Shown here in pieces: positions 18,791 through 29,448 of a DNA stretch of 29,515 nucleotides (within the stretch, counting starts at the first letter, position 1; each line of letters opens with the position of its first letter). Position numbers and translations under genes: made by a program. Source of the DNA: Chara braunii (taxonomy: Eukaryota > Streptophyta > Charophyceae > Charales > Characeae); contig BFEA01000108.1 in the NCBI GenBank assembly GCA_003427395.1, positions 3,253,330 to 3,282,844 of the forward strand, written 5' to 3'. The notes beneath the pieces were generated by a model, which saw nothing but the letters and a program-made list of their open reading frames with translations, searched no databases and was not told where the DNA came from.

Positions 18791-19644
18791 CATCATCATC
18801 GCTCCACGAGATCCCCTCAAGGGGGCAACAGCAAGAGTAGAGGAAGGTAGTGCAGCAGGCAGCTTCTCCTCTTGCTTCCCACTGCTCTTGCTTGGTTCCT
18901 TACAGTTCGCAAGTTGCACACCAGGTACGCTTGTCCTCTTTTCAGAGTTTGCCTGTCCGCTGACCCGCCTACCCCAGGACACCGTCGCCAGATTCCGTCT
19001 GCTTTCTTTCACGATTTCTCCGTGAGCTGCGGAGGCACTCTCAGTTGTATGCACAACCCGCATCAGCCCAGCTTCCGTTGAGAACCCCCTCTCCAAATGC
19101 CCATGCTTTTTGCTGTGACCAGTTGTTCCTGGTCCTGACCGGAGTCCTGATGCGATCTCTCGCTGCTTTTCAAGGCCCTGTCTGGGTCTGCCAGGTGCTG
19201 ACATTCCATACGACTTGTGCACTTCATCCACCAAGGATTTTTCACCGCCATGACGCCCTTCTGAGATGGAAGGACCATCTCCACCACGATCTTTAGCCCC
19301 TACAGGCCGCTGCAACTTGAAGTTCCTCCAGGACGACTTATTTATGCTACACGGTGCAGACTGCTGCGATGCTCGTGTCGCACCTTCCGCCTTTCGTGAA
19401 TGCCCATGGCCGCCAGCCACGCTGCTCGCACTGCCTGAGAAAGTTGAGATGCGACGTTTCTTCGTCATTGCTTCTTCAGCTGTCGCTCCAGGATCATGGG
19501 CGCGCTTCTTTGAAACCACTGCCTCAGAGACAGCATCTCGCCCAGCTGACTGTGAACCACCTGGGCTAGTCCTTGTCAGTTCTGACAAGCAGCTCTGTGA
19601 TTCAGGTGCAGGTGGTGCTAACTTGACTGGCAAACGTGTAGTAC
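18791..19644 (-). CDS. CDC7: CDC7-type kinase, insert exon (284 residues)
   Basis: An 854-nt exon between acceptor TTTTTCTGCTGTGTCTGCAG and donor ATGATGATG|GTAAGT on the minus strand. It enters in phase 1 (first 2 nt complete a Gly codon with the microexon's last nt) and exits in phase 0. The open frame is unbroken, while the other frames contain stops. The product begins TTRLPVKLAPPAPESQS and is rich in Ser, Arg, Lys and Gly, with basic clusters such as VVSKKRAH and AMTKKRRIS that could act as nuclear localisation signals. No fold is recognised. By position it is the first large part of the insert between subdomains VII and VIII. The open frame runs on upstream through the (GA)n tract, but that part is intron-like. 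Confidence 0.75.
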
Positions 19645-19733
19645 CTGCAGACACAGCAGAAAAAGGAATGGCAATGAACTGGCAACTTAATCGAAAGCAG
19701 AAAAGGACACACAAAAATGAAACCATACACCGG

Positions 19734-19734
<1 letters not shown>

Positions 19735-19791
<57 letters not shown>

Positions 19792-19792
19792 N

Positions 19793-19880
<88 letters not shown>
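19735..19880. repeat. (CT)n microsatellite, about 146 bp, with an N
   Basis: Uninterrupted CT except for an undetermined base at 19792, which suggests the assembly could not resolve the length. On the gene-sense strand this is (GA)n, ending 90 nt before the acceptor of exon 18791-19644. Poly-RE/ER frames across it are artefacts. Confidence 0.97.
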
Positions 19881-19883
<3 letters not shown>

Positions 19884-19984
19884 GTCCAGCCCCACCTACA
19901 ACTTCGGCATTGGTCACACCAGAGTATGCCTACCTTCTCCGTCGCTCCTCCAGGAGTCCTCCCACCTCCCTCCTCCATAAGTCG

Positions 19985-20640
19985 TTCACCCTCCGCCATC
20001 CTTCCCTGCCTCCTTCCTCCTTACTACATCGCCCCTCCCAGCTCTCTCCTCATACCTCCCTCAATCGCCCACCCTCCCGCATTCTTTCCTCCCTCCATTC
20101 CCGCCGACTTTCCTGCATCACTCCTCCCTCCGTAATCGCCTCTCCTCCCACCTCCCACCTCCCTTCTCATCCCTCAGTCCCTCATCGCCAGACCTCCCGC
20201 CTTCTTCCTCCCTTCTCCGCCAGCCATCTCGCTTCCACCGTCCTCATCTCCCCTCCTTCATCCACTATCCACCATCTTGACGCCAGATTCGTGCCATCTT
20301 TCCTCCATTGCTCCTCTTTCCGCCCTTTGTCATCGCCCCTCCTCCCGCCTCCCTCCTTGTCCCTCCGTCCCTCATCGCCAAACCTCCTGCCTTCTTCCTT
20401 CCTCCTCCCCCAGCCATCTCGCTTCCGCCACCACGCCATCTTTCCCCATCTCCTCTCCTCCCTCGTCCCTCCAATCTCCACCATCTCGATGCCAGATTCG
20501 CACCATCTTTCCTCTATCGCTCCTACTTCCTCCTCTTGTCATTGTCTCTCCTCCCACCTCCCTCGTCGTCCCTTTGTTCCTCATTGTGAAACCTCCTGCC
20601 TTCTTCCTCCCGTCAGCGTCTACCATCTTCCGCCAAACAT
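19985..20640. repeat. Pyrimidine-rich tandem repeat, unit about 200 bp
   Basis: The phrase AAACCTCCTGCCTTCTTCC (or close) recurs at about 20190, 20381 and 20590. CCATCTYGAYGCCAGATTCG recurs at about 20272 and 20482. That gives about three diverged copies with a period near 200 bp. The plus strand is almost purely C/T. Together with (CT)n this makes about 900 bp of polypyrimidine inside the intron. Confidence 0.75.
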
Positions 20641-20690
20641 TGTATTTTTTTCTGAATGAAGTTCTGTTAACGCACGGCTTGTTTTTTCTT

Positions 20691-20990
20691 GGGGGGGGGG
20701 GGGGGGGGAGGAGGGACTGCAATATTGTAGAAATAGGGTAAAAAAACTTCCTCCCAACGGCACTGGTTGTTTCTTTCTTTTCATTATTTTTTGCCGCAAT
20801 ACTCTAGAAAAACAGGAAAATTTCCTGCCAATCGTTTTTTTTTTAAACTTATTCTTGAAGGGGGTGTTTTCAGGGGTTGTTGACAGAGGGGAAGGGGCGT
20901 GGACAGAGGGTGTTGAGAAGGGGGTGTTGACAGAGGGTGTTGGGAGGGGGGGTTGAGGGGGACGTTCAACGGGAGGCGTTGGCAGAACTG
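20691..20990. repeat. (G)18 run and G-rich minisatellite
   Basis: An uninterrupted G run spans 20691-20708. Between about 20858 and 20975, GACAGAGGGTGTTGAGAAGG, GGGTGTT-type units repeat several times. The strand bias is opposite to the neighbouring C/T-rich block. Confidence 0.75.
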
Positions 20991-21734
20991 CCTGACACTG
21001 TCATTATGCATTATTCTCTGTGGCGGACAGAATGGGAGCGAAGCAGTTCCTACATCGACTGAAGAGGGACTTCTGATGACGGTCTGACTTGGACAACACA
21101 CTTGGAAAGGGAAAAACAAATTTCCCCGCTAAGTTCGGCGCTAACAGAACGACATGTCATAAAAAATACATATAAACTGCGCACAACTTGCATATGTGTC
21201 AGCGCCATGCACGCGGCGGCACGAACCTGTGCAAAGCACTCAGGGAAGTAGCACCACGCACTGTCCACCTATGGGTGTGTGCTAGTGCGTGTTCATCGGC
21301 GGGTGGCGCACCGCACCACATCACACACCGTCCCGGTGTGCCGCAACTATGCCGTGGACATAACAACAGAGAATACCCAAATGCTTCCATCCATCCATCA
21401 GCGCAGAACCCCTGATCAGCATAGCATAGATTACTCCTTCCCTGGAGGATCACTGACAGACAGCCTCTCCTTTCTTAGGTTCCCCTCACTCTCCATAATC
21501 AAGAGACTGTCAGATAGACATGCAGAGGGTATTTCGAGAACCTCTGTAAAATTGAGGCTGCGCATCCTGGATCAACCTGACCACATTCCTCAAACCACCA
21601 GTACTTTTCCCAGACATTTTTCTACGGCACAGCAGCGCTTGCACTGTGTTTGGCAGGATGTATTGGCCTTCCGCTTCAACAAAAATACATATAGTCAAAA
21701 CGCGTCGCACGCACTGAGAGAATAAAGCCTTCCC

Positions 21735-22025
21735 GTATAGGTTACAAGCATGGCCGTCCGTGTCACCTTGTTTTCCCGGGCGGCCCGCCCGTGCAAGGAC
21801 CATGGCAGGTCCCAGCAAAAAAAAAAAAAAAAAGAATCCGAAAAATCCAAAACAAAAACTATTTTATGCAGAAAAATAGACTGAACAACTTTTGCCTCAG
21901 GGGTCACATCGAAATTCTTTACCACATTCATAATGAAAAATAAAATTAAATTTAAATTTTTTTTGTTTTTTTTTTGGCCCGGCAAGTGGTCCCAGGCCAC
22001 TCAAGTAGTCTAGCTTCGCGTGCAA
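21735..22025 (+). mobile_element. MITE-like repeat, copy 2 of 3
   Basis: Aligns with 27425-27740 from end to end: GTCACCTTGTTTTCCCGGGC, AAGGACCATGGCAGGTCCCA, TTATGCAGAAAAATAGACTG, CAGGGGTCACATCGAAATTC and GGCAAGTGGTCCCAGGCCAC. Long A and T runs differ in length between copies. Confidence 0.75.
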
Positions 22026-22258
22026 ATTTGGACAACAAATGCTGACTCAATTATCATCCAACGAGCTGATTTTGTCAACTAACTAGTCAGACATTGGATA
22101 TCACAAAAGTCGAAAAAAAAAACTGTACGATTTGCTTTGCCTGATGATGAGAATGAGCGGCACATTTCATCTGAATTACATGGCAAAATGGATTAGATCA
22201 ATATGGAAACAAAAATGAAGAGAGGGGCGCCAAAAAAATCCCTGGCCGACCACCATAC

Positions 22259-22286
22259 CTTCCATTGCGGGACTATGTGCTTGAAC
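22259..22286 (-). CDS. CDC7: CDC7-type kinase, 28-nt microexon
   Basis: On the minus strand TTGCCTTTTGTATATGTGCAG is followed by 28 nt and the donor GGAAG|GTATGG. It encodes VQAHSPAME plus the first nt of a Gly codon. Its phases (in 0, out 1) are exactly those needed to join the catalytic-loop exon 26962-27051 to the exon at 18791-19644, which otherwise could not be spliced together in frame. It has no similarity that can be judged at this length. A different microexon, or use of a phase-0 acceptor at about 19684 (TTGCCAG), remains possible. Confidence 0.55.
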
Positions 22287-22896
22287 CTGCACATATACAA
22301 AAGGCAAATCAATTGTTTGTTAGGTAGTGCGGGAAGGAAAAAAAGAAGATCTGGCTAAAGGAGAGAAATTTTCAGAGGCAGGAATCCAAGCACAAGAGAC
22401 CAAAAGCAGAAGGCAGGACAGGGGGCTGGGGGAGGGGGGAGTAGAGGACAGGCAAGGACACGAGTTGCCTCGGATATTGCAAAACAGAGACGATAAACGA
22501 GAAGAAAGTAAGACAATAAAAGTCCATCGCAGGGGGAACCTGGAGAGAGAAAGGTCAAGAAGGGGTCGAGAAGGAGAGCAGAGAAATAAACTTGTAAGAA
22601 GAGTTGGCTCACATATCACAAAACAGTGCTCACACCCAAGAAGGTGTTTGGAGTGTGAAACAGAGAGACAGAGAGAGCATTGTAAAATGAGGCAATAAGT
22701 GAAGGCATATCATTGTGTGGCTTGGAGATCACGTCGGTAAAGGTGATCGACCAACACAGCGCAATTTCTGGGCCAGTATCACTTCCTGCTGGAATGCCGA
22801 CAATGCGATTCCAAAGTGTGCCCCCTCCCTCACCACCCCCCTCACTCTCTCCCCTTCTCTGCATTGATGATGCTTCCTATCCCAGTCCCCCTGTTG

Positions 22897-23055
22897 GGCT
22901 CAGGCTGGACTCGAACCCAGACTCTGGCCCAAAGCAGGGTAAGTTTTCACAATCAATTGATTTGTTGTTTTGCTGCCTGTGATATCCAGACCGGGGACCT
23001 CTAGGTATAGTCTTTCATGCCCAAGCCCACATTCTTAGACCTTTCGGACTATTTT
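22897..23055 (-). repeat. tRNA-related SINE-like repeat, copy 2
   Basis: Partner of 11213-11370. On the minus strand GAGTCTGGGTTCGAGTCCAG is a good B box/T arm. The shared remainder extends to the TTCTTAGACCTTTC side. On the plus strand both copies carry GTAAGTT, which looks like a splice donor. Confidence 0.6.
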
Positions 23056-23459
23056 GAGATATTTTGGACAATAGGCCCTGTACGCACTGGGAAGCGCTAG
23101 CAACAGGGAGCTAGAAACACGGAGCTTGGCAAGAGTGTCGAGTCAGTCCGCAAATTTCAATTTTCACATCAATTCATTAGTCTGGTAGCAAAGGAACCTG
23201 AGCAACATTATTTTCGGCTCTGGCGTCAATACATAGCGACAAGGGTGACCGCGCCTGTGTGCCCACATCTCTCGGTTCAATGAAGTATTCTGCTGCTTTT
23301 CAGTGTGAGTAATAATGTGTGAAGTTACCAATCAAGTGTGTGATGCTTTCAATCAAGCCTGGGCAAATACAGATTTGTCTGCAGCAAGGCATCTGGGCCT
23401 AGCAAACTACCACATCAATTCCTAACACTTGTATCGAAGCAAGCAAGGATCAATAACTT

Positions 23460-25020
23460 GTTCACATCTGGGCCTGGCAAACTACCACATCAGCAGAGGT
23501 GCCAATGCTGGTCACCAAAGCGCCACGTCAGCACCCAACAGCATCAACCCGTGTTCATCACATACCTTGTGCTGAACCTCATTTCACAATGGTTTTTCTC
23601 CACGGAGATTCTGTCGGTGCCTGAGGGAAGACGGAGAAAAAGCGGTGTAGAGACACTGGCGGCAGAAGGCGAAAGGTGGAAAGGTGGTGCAGTCTACGAT
23701 TACCCATTCCAAGGCAAGAGAGCTAGTTTAGACGTTCCAGTGGCTACTGTCCCTGCAGACGAAAATAAAGGCACAGGTAGAAAGCACAGAGACAGCAGAA
23801 GGAAGAAATCAGGAGCTCGCTGAGATGGAGACAGGAGGGCTGGCAAATTCCACTTCGCTTTCTCACTTCTTGTTGATACAGCAAAGGGATGGGGCAACAG
23901 CAAATTGCTTCACATCCTGGAGAGATGTTACAGTGTATGCCAAGCACACCAGCTGGTCACAGTTCTCCCAAAAATCATGGGAGAGGCAAACTGAAGTCAC
24001 CCGTCAAGATAAAGCGTGGGGCTGTATTTTCAAGTTGGCTGCACATACATACGATGGCAGCATAGCAGAATGGCCTGTACGCTTGACCAGCCAGATCTTC
24101 CAGATGCCCGAGTGGGCTATGGGAGATTGTCCGATCGTATAATACGTATATGCAGTTATGCAGGCTTTCCCAAAGACCGCCTCAAACCACCTGGGTCGCC
24201 AAAGCAAGGGACTTCGGCACACATCGTAGGATATCAGATGAGGCGCTGGAGTTGGACTCACAGCTGCAGCCTGTGCTAGGGGGAAAGGCAGTGACCAGGC
24301 AGCCAACAAAAGACCATGAAGGCCAAGATGTACGCTGCCATCACGACATTGCACGAGAAGAAGGCCAAGTGACACCAGCAGCAGCAGCAGTACAGACGAG
24401 AACGAAGACAGTCCTCAAGCACAGAGAACAGAAAAAGAAGTCGTTGCCTGCAGAAGGAGCAGAACCGAATGATCTTCTGTGGCAAATGTAGCAAGCTGTG
24501 AAATGTAGTTGCAAGGGAAAGCGGCAGCCGCAACATGGGAGGAAACGCAATGAAGCGCGTGTGGACGCACCGAAAGTTGAGGTTGTCGCAGAAGGCCAAT
24601 GCCACAAGCAGGAAGAGATGTGTGGTCATTCCTCGGATACTACAAGTTTCATAGAGGGTTGCGGCATGATCGCTGCCCCTTTGACCCACTTGACAGAGAA
24701 GACTCCACTACCGTCTCACCAAGGTAGACCAAAAATTCAAGACTGTACCCAGTCCTTAAGGTACCGGATCCCGCAGTATCATATGTGTTGAGGACAGATT
24801 TCAGCCAGTTTGTGATAGCGAGAATGGTGTAGCAAGACAATGGAGAGGACCTGAGGCCCATGGAGGATGTATCAAAGCATGTGCCATCGAAGAGAGTGGC
24901 CGCTAGCATCTTCGAGAAAGAGTTGCATGCATTGTCGATCGTCGGTTTGGATGAGCTCCAGGAAGGGGAGGAAGAGCAGGCAAGATCCATGCACCCAAGT
25001 TCCAGTAGTACCCAGAGGAA
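23460..25020 (+). pseudogene. Ty3/gypsy-type retrotransposon relic (gag-like plus RT/RNase H)
   Basis: 24635-24703 encodes FIEGCGMIAAPLTHLTEK, matching the end of gypsy reverse transcriptase (the AAPL.HLT stretch). After a frameshift, 24766-24960 encodes PDPAVSYVLRTDFSQF, a stop, then QDNGEDLRPMEDVSKH, VPSKRVAAS and FEKELHAL. These correspond to the gypsy RNase H start, with the RTD aspartate and FEKEL glutamate in place. Upstream (23910-24190) is the gag-like stretch shared with 13737-14420. The protease and most of the RT are missing, so a large internal deletion separates gag from pol. Integrase and LTRs are not recognised. It is antisense to the kinase gene and non-functional. Confidence 0.7.
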
Positions 25021-25294
25021 GCAGAAGAGGGGATGGATAGAGCTACTCTCATGGACAGTGCACTACGAATTGCTGCCGCAGTGTGTAAGAGAGAGAGAGC
25101 CTTCTAAGAAGACAAGAGGAGAAACTAACTGCAGTTGCAGATTCTGTATACATCAGAACGACCTGCCCGTCTGTGATTTTGATTTCAACTCAGTGCATTC
25201 TCTAACATTGCAGTTTGCTTCGTTTGCTGTTTGTAGAAACGGAATTCCCTGTTCCCATTTACTGGCGACGTAGCCAGTTCTTTCCTGTTACCAG

Positions 25295-26170
25295 GTCTCT
25301 TTCGAGTCAGGAGGGTACTAATTTTGCTGGGTACATCTTGGCCAAAGAGTGTCGTAAAATAGTGGAAAAATACTCATTCAATATGTGTGTGTCGGAACCA
25401 CTCATTCAATCTCCTTCCCCTGTTTCCAGGGTAATCAATGCTGGCAGGCTTTGTATTTTATCAAAACATTGAGGTTCTAAGGGATGCTGGACCCGGTTTC
25501 CTGCAGTTGTTGCTCCCCACCAATAGATTGGAGCCATTGGTGGAGCTGATAGGAGTGTATGCTCGTACCATCACTCCTATCTGTGACTGCCGGCGTTTCG
25601 AAAAAAAAAAAAAAAAAGAAAAAAAAAAGAAGCATTAATCCTGACGTTAGTCTCTTTCGAGTCAGGCAGGTACTAATTTTGCGGTGTACATTTTGACAAG
25701 AGAGAGTGACATAAAACAATGGAAAACAATAGTAAAATACCACATGATAAGGCATCGGTTCTGTGTGTGTCAGAACTACATATTAAACCCCGCCAGCACA
25801 CGGCCCCCGCCTTGCATGCAAAAAATTTGGAGGCTCGGCCTGCCAGACCATGAACGATGGCTGGCAGCGCCTGCCAAAAGGGAAAAAGCACTGCTGGCGG
25901 TTCAGAAAAGCTTGGCGTGCAGTAAGGGGCCTGCAGGCCCGGGTGTACTGGTAGTTTAAATGATTAAATCTTCTAAGAATAGCATTACGCCTAAACTTAG
26001 TCTCTTTCGAGTCAGGCAGGTACTAATTTTGCTGTGTACATTTTGGCCAGAGAGTGACATTTAAAACACGGGAAAAATACCACATATGATATGGCGTCTG
26101 TTCTGTGCGTGTTGGAACCACTCATTCAATCTTTTTCTAAGAATAGCACCAATCCTGAAGTTGGTTTCAC
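25295..26170. repeat. Three copies of a repeat of about 150-180 bp
   Basis: TCTCTTTCGAGTCAGG.AGGT, ACTAATTTTGC, GTACAT.TTG occur at 25296, 25650 and 26000. Copy 1 lacks part of the middle. Copies 1 and 3 share GGAACCACTCATTCAATCT at their ends, and copies 2 and 3 share the CATGATA/CATATGATA-TCTGT stretch. TCTAAGAATAGCA lies near the junctions at 25972 and 26136. A SINE-like retroposon separates copies 1 and 2. Confidence 0.7.
25481..25629 (+). repeat. A-tailed SINE-like retroposon between repeat copies
   Basis: GGGATGCTGGACCCGGTTTC..GCTCCCCACCAATAGATTGGAGC matches 8654-8708. The downstream body differs, and it ends in A runs at 25601-25629. The position between repeat copies 1 and 2 suggests it inserted into an existing array. 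No target-site duplication was confirmed. Confidence 0.55.
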
Positions 26171-26293
26171 ATTGAGGAAAGCCCACGGGTCCTCCGACTT
26201 CCAGTAAAAAAAAAACATTAGACTGGATCTTGCCAGTATCACCTAAACACATACCCCTTGGAAGTCGAAAGTTAAGACTCCAAACCTCGTTCA

Positions 26294-26390
26294 ACCCCTT
26301 TAAAACCCATGTATGCCCCCCTTCTCCCACCTTTTAAACCCATGTATACCCCCCTTTTAGCCCCTTTAAAACCCATGTATACTCCCTCTA
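26294..26390. repeat. Minisatellite (TTTAAAACCCATGTATACCCCCC)n
   Basis: Three tandem copies of CCTTTAAAACCCATGTATRC, CCCCCTT, with unit lengths of about 30-40 bp. Confidence 0.8.
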
Positions 26391-26409
26391 CAAGGCACTC
26401 TGCCCATGC

Positions 26410-26558
26410 CACATTCAAGTATAACACCCCGGCGTTATATTCGGAGGGGCATCATATTCGAGAAAAGGTGAATAAAAAGTATTAAAAACAAAAACCTGAT
26501 TTTTTTAGGGGTAAGTTGAATACAACGTCCAGGCGTTATTTTCGTGTGAAGACGGTAG
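26410..26558. mobile_element. Degenerate MITE of the CTACCGTCTTCACCCGAA family
   Basis: The right end (26530-26558) on the minus strand reads CTACCGTCTTCACACGAAAA, TAACGCC, matching the end of the 16884-16996 MITE. At the left, TATAACACCCCGGCGTTATA, TTCGG is a weaker inverted counterpart. The centre is A/T-rich. Confidence 0.5.
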
Positions 26559-26729
26559 TCCTGTTCTAGGTTTACGTTTTTGGGTCCACCCCCACCGCTG
26601 GTCTAAAAATAGTTACAAGCGGTTCACTCAAGGAATATCCAAGCATGAAATGCTCAACAGCACCAAGATCCTCAGCAGAAACACAATCTTGACCCTACAG
26701 CACCCAACACCCAGCCAACAAGTTGGAAT

Positions 26730-26763
26730 TTTTTTTTTTTTTTTTTTTATTATTATTTTTTTT
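26730..26763. repeat. Poly(T)/(TTA) tract
   Basis: A T-dominated run with an internal TTATTATTA. On the minus strand this is an A tail following ACAACAACCTGGGCGTT, so the sequence between about 26764 and 26900 may be a minus-strand retroposon. No internal promoter boxes were clear. Confidence 0.6.
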
Positions 26764-26955
26764 AACGCCCAGGTTGTTGTAGAGGCAGAGTATCAGGTGC
26801 AGGAGTACTCTCCAGGGTTTCAGTCACTCGAAGTTCGGAATGACCCACCTGGCCCTCTGGACCTTCCTAGACGGAGTCCTCCACAGGCTTAGAGCCCTTA
26901 AGTCCTATCGCAGGAATTTCATTCAACCCTATTGCAATAGTGCCGACTATCGTCA

Positions 26956-27424
<469 letters not shown>

Positions 27425-27740
27425 ACAAAGCTGCCTACGCCTAGGCTACCAGCCAGACAGCCCGGGTCACCTTCTTTGCCCAGGCTGCCCGGCCCTGCAA
27501 AGACCATAGAAGGTCCCAGAAAAAACAAAAATCCAAAAATTCCGGAAAAAAGAAAAAGTTATGCAGAAAAATAAACTGAACAACTTTTTCCTCAGGGTCA
27601 CACCGAAATTCTTTACCGAATTATATTTATTAAAAAAAAACTTTCAGGAAAAAAAAAAATTGTCTGGCCAGGCAAGTGGTCCCGGGCCACTCTGGTAGCC
27701 TAGGTCTGCGCCTCATACGGGGGACGAAAAAAAAAAACCT
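27425..27740 (+). mobile_element. MITE-like repeat, copy 3 of 3
   Basis: Ends carry inverted CCTAGGCTACCAG (about 27438-27450) and CTGGTAGCCTAGG (about 27700-27712). The interior matches 21735-22025 (GACCATAGAAGGTCCCAG, ATGCAGAAAAATAAACTGAA, CTCAGGGTCACACCGAAATT, GGCAAGTGGTCCCGGGCCAC). Its terminal inverted repeats are the clearest of the three copies. Confidence 0.75.
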
Positions 27741-29352
27741 AAAACAAAAAACATATAGTTGATCACAGCTCCAAATTGAAATGCGATTCGCCAATTCGGC
27801 AGTTCTAGTTTAAGACTACACTGTCACTACAGCCCACTTGTGCATGCACTTCTGTATGAAATATATTGGCACCAATAAGAGGCAGGATCAGGACGTACTT
27901 TGAGCACGTCACACTGCCCCAAACTACTTAATTTGTTAATTTGCCGCCTACAAATTCAGTGCCACTTCCTACTCCTCTGCTTGGATACTTGTTCCTTAGC
28001 TCTGGAACACCGCAGTTTGCTCCTCTCTCCCCTGTCGAGCAAAAGTTGGGTCAACTCAATCTCTCCCTCCGGTAAACCCCGTTGCAGAGGTGCATACAGC
28101 ATCCGGATATTCTGAGTCAGATTTCATTAAACAAAGAATATTTGTGTTCAGACGGTCTGCTGGCAACATGCTAAACCACATATGACACAGAAAAACAAGT
28201 TCAGGCATGCACTTGGACCTTTTCCAGATAGATGGGCCTGTGGGGCGGTGCAGGTTCACCAGATGAGATAGTCAGCTTGCCACCCCTGGTTGACATTGGC
28301 AGAGGTGATTCATGGTACGGCTTCATCCCTTCCATCCCTTGCCGGGGGTTAGGCCCGACCCTAGTGGAATAACGTTACCCTCTGGGTGCTTAGGCATGGG
28401 TGGAGGTTGGTGCTAAGACATATACCCTGGCATAGATAGGTAGGTAGTGGAGAGGTAGGGGGGGCGGAGAAGATTCGGCTGCAATTCTGGCCAGCTAAAT
28501 TCCACAGAGTCCTGGTGAGATTTTGCAGTGAAAACAACAGCACATCAAAACTTGCAAAACTGGTAAACCTCTTCGGAAACATGTGAAGCGGGGAGGGGAT
28601 GTGGGGAGAGGGCAGGGGGAAGAGAGTGGGCCACAGAGTACTCATGTCTTGATTAGCACGTGCTGCCACTGCTAGAGTTAATAACCCTCCAGCATCTCTC
28701 AGTCTTAAACCTCAGTCCCGTTCACACTCATGGATTTCCACTCTTCCACAGATATGCTTCAGGGTCAACATTAAGCAACATGGAAACATGTGTGCGAAAC
28801 ATATCCAGCAAAACACTGGGAGATTATTACTCTCAGACAGCAGCAAGAGAGAGCAGCACTAAAATCCAACCACAGGTACAGGCAACGCAGTAGCCATCAC
28901 TAGACATCCCGGTTTTGCATTTGAGAAACAGGTTAGCCATGGAGGGCATCTATACAGCGAGGGGTGACCAACGCTAGATGAAGCAGGTATCCGAGATCAT
29001 TGACATCCGCCACTGAGCCGTGCTTTCTATCTATCAATATCTATCTATATCTATATAACTATTAAAGGAAGGATAGGACCCCGAAAGACGCTTCCCCTGG
29101 CCCCAGGGAAAATGAGGCCTGCACACCGGTTGGATGGGACAGACGTAGTGCCCCGTTTCGTACGTTTTTCTTTTTTTGGGGCGGGCAGGCCCGCACATTT
29201 GTATGTACTTTTTGGGGGCGCTTGGTACAGTTGGTGTTGGTGCGGCTTTATGAACGGGTTCCCTTTTCGCTGCGGGTTTGTTTCGCGCCGCGCTGTCGAT
29301 TGCAGAAAGCGTTGTCCGTCAGGTGTCGGGCAGATTCAACCAGGCAGTGTAT
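27741..29352. other. Unassigned region with one SINE-body repeat and a small microsatellite
   Basis: 28264-28345 (GATGAGATAGTCAGCTTGCC..CATCCCTTGCC) is a copy of the SINE body at 16815-16883. An imperfect (TATC)n tract lies at 29024-29060. Otherwise no exon or RNA is recognised. The missing N-lobe exons of the kinase should be in this direction. Confidence 0.4.
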
Positions 29353-29415
29353 GTTTCCATGTTCTAGCGGAAGTTTCATCCCATTTGCTCATCCTATCGA
29401 TGCAAGTAGCGTGAG
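29353..29415. repeat. Dispersed repeat, copy 3
   Basis: TTTCCATGTTCTAGCGGAAG is followed by a CATTTTG/CATTTGC-like stretch and GTAGCGTGAGGCC, in the same orientation and at similar spacing to the first 65 bp of the window. Confidence 0.6.
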
Positions 29416-29444
29416 GCCAGCCGCAAGGTTGCAGACTTACCTGT

Positions 29445-29448
<4 letters not shown>

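Larger units (their letters stand above)
19645..22258 (-). other. Intron of the CDC7-type gene (2614 nt)
   Basis: Donor GTATGG (22258) and acceptor GTGTCTGCAG (19645-19654) on the minus strand, phase 1 on both sides. It contains the (CT)n tract, pyrimidine-rich tandem repeats, G-rich minisatellites and one MITE copy. 21000-21734 holds nothing recognised. Confidence 0.6.

Noticed and set aside
18659-19999. A 446-codon minus-strand frame taken as one continuous protein
   Set aside because: It runs through a (GA)n microsatellite giving an Arg-Glu run and contains an N. A strong acceptor at 19645 and donor at 18790 define a smaller exon inside it.
19266-20135. 289-codon plus-strand frame with Leu-Ser repeats
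   Set aside because: Mirror of the (CT)n tract and of the opposite-strand exon; low complexity only.
22327-22698. 123-codon plus-strand Arg/Glu/Lys-rich frame
   Set aside because: Purine-rich composition explains the open frame; no domain, start context or splice support.
27893-28050. Minus-strand frame with VPELRNKYPSRGVGSGTEFV
   Set aside because: The protein looks plausible but acceptor and donor are weak and it matches no kinase subdomain I know. Left unassigned.
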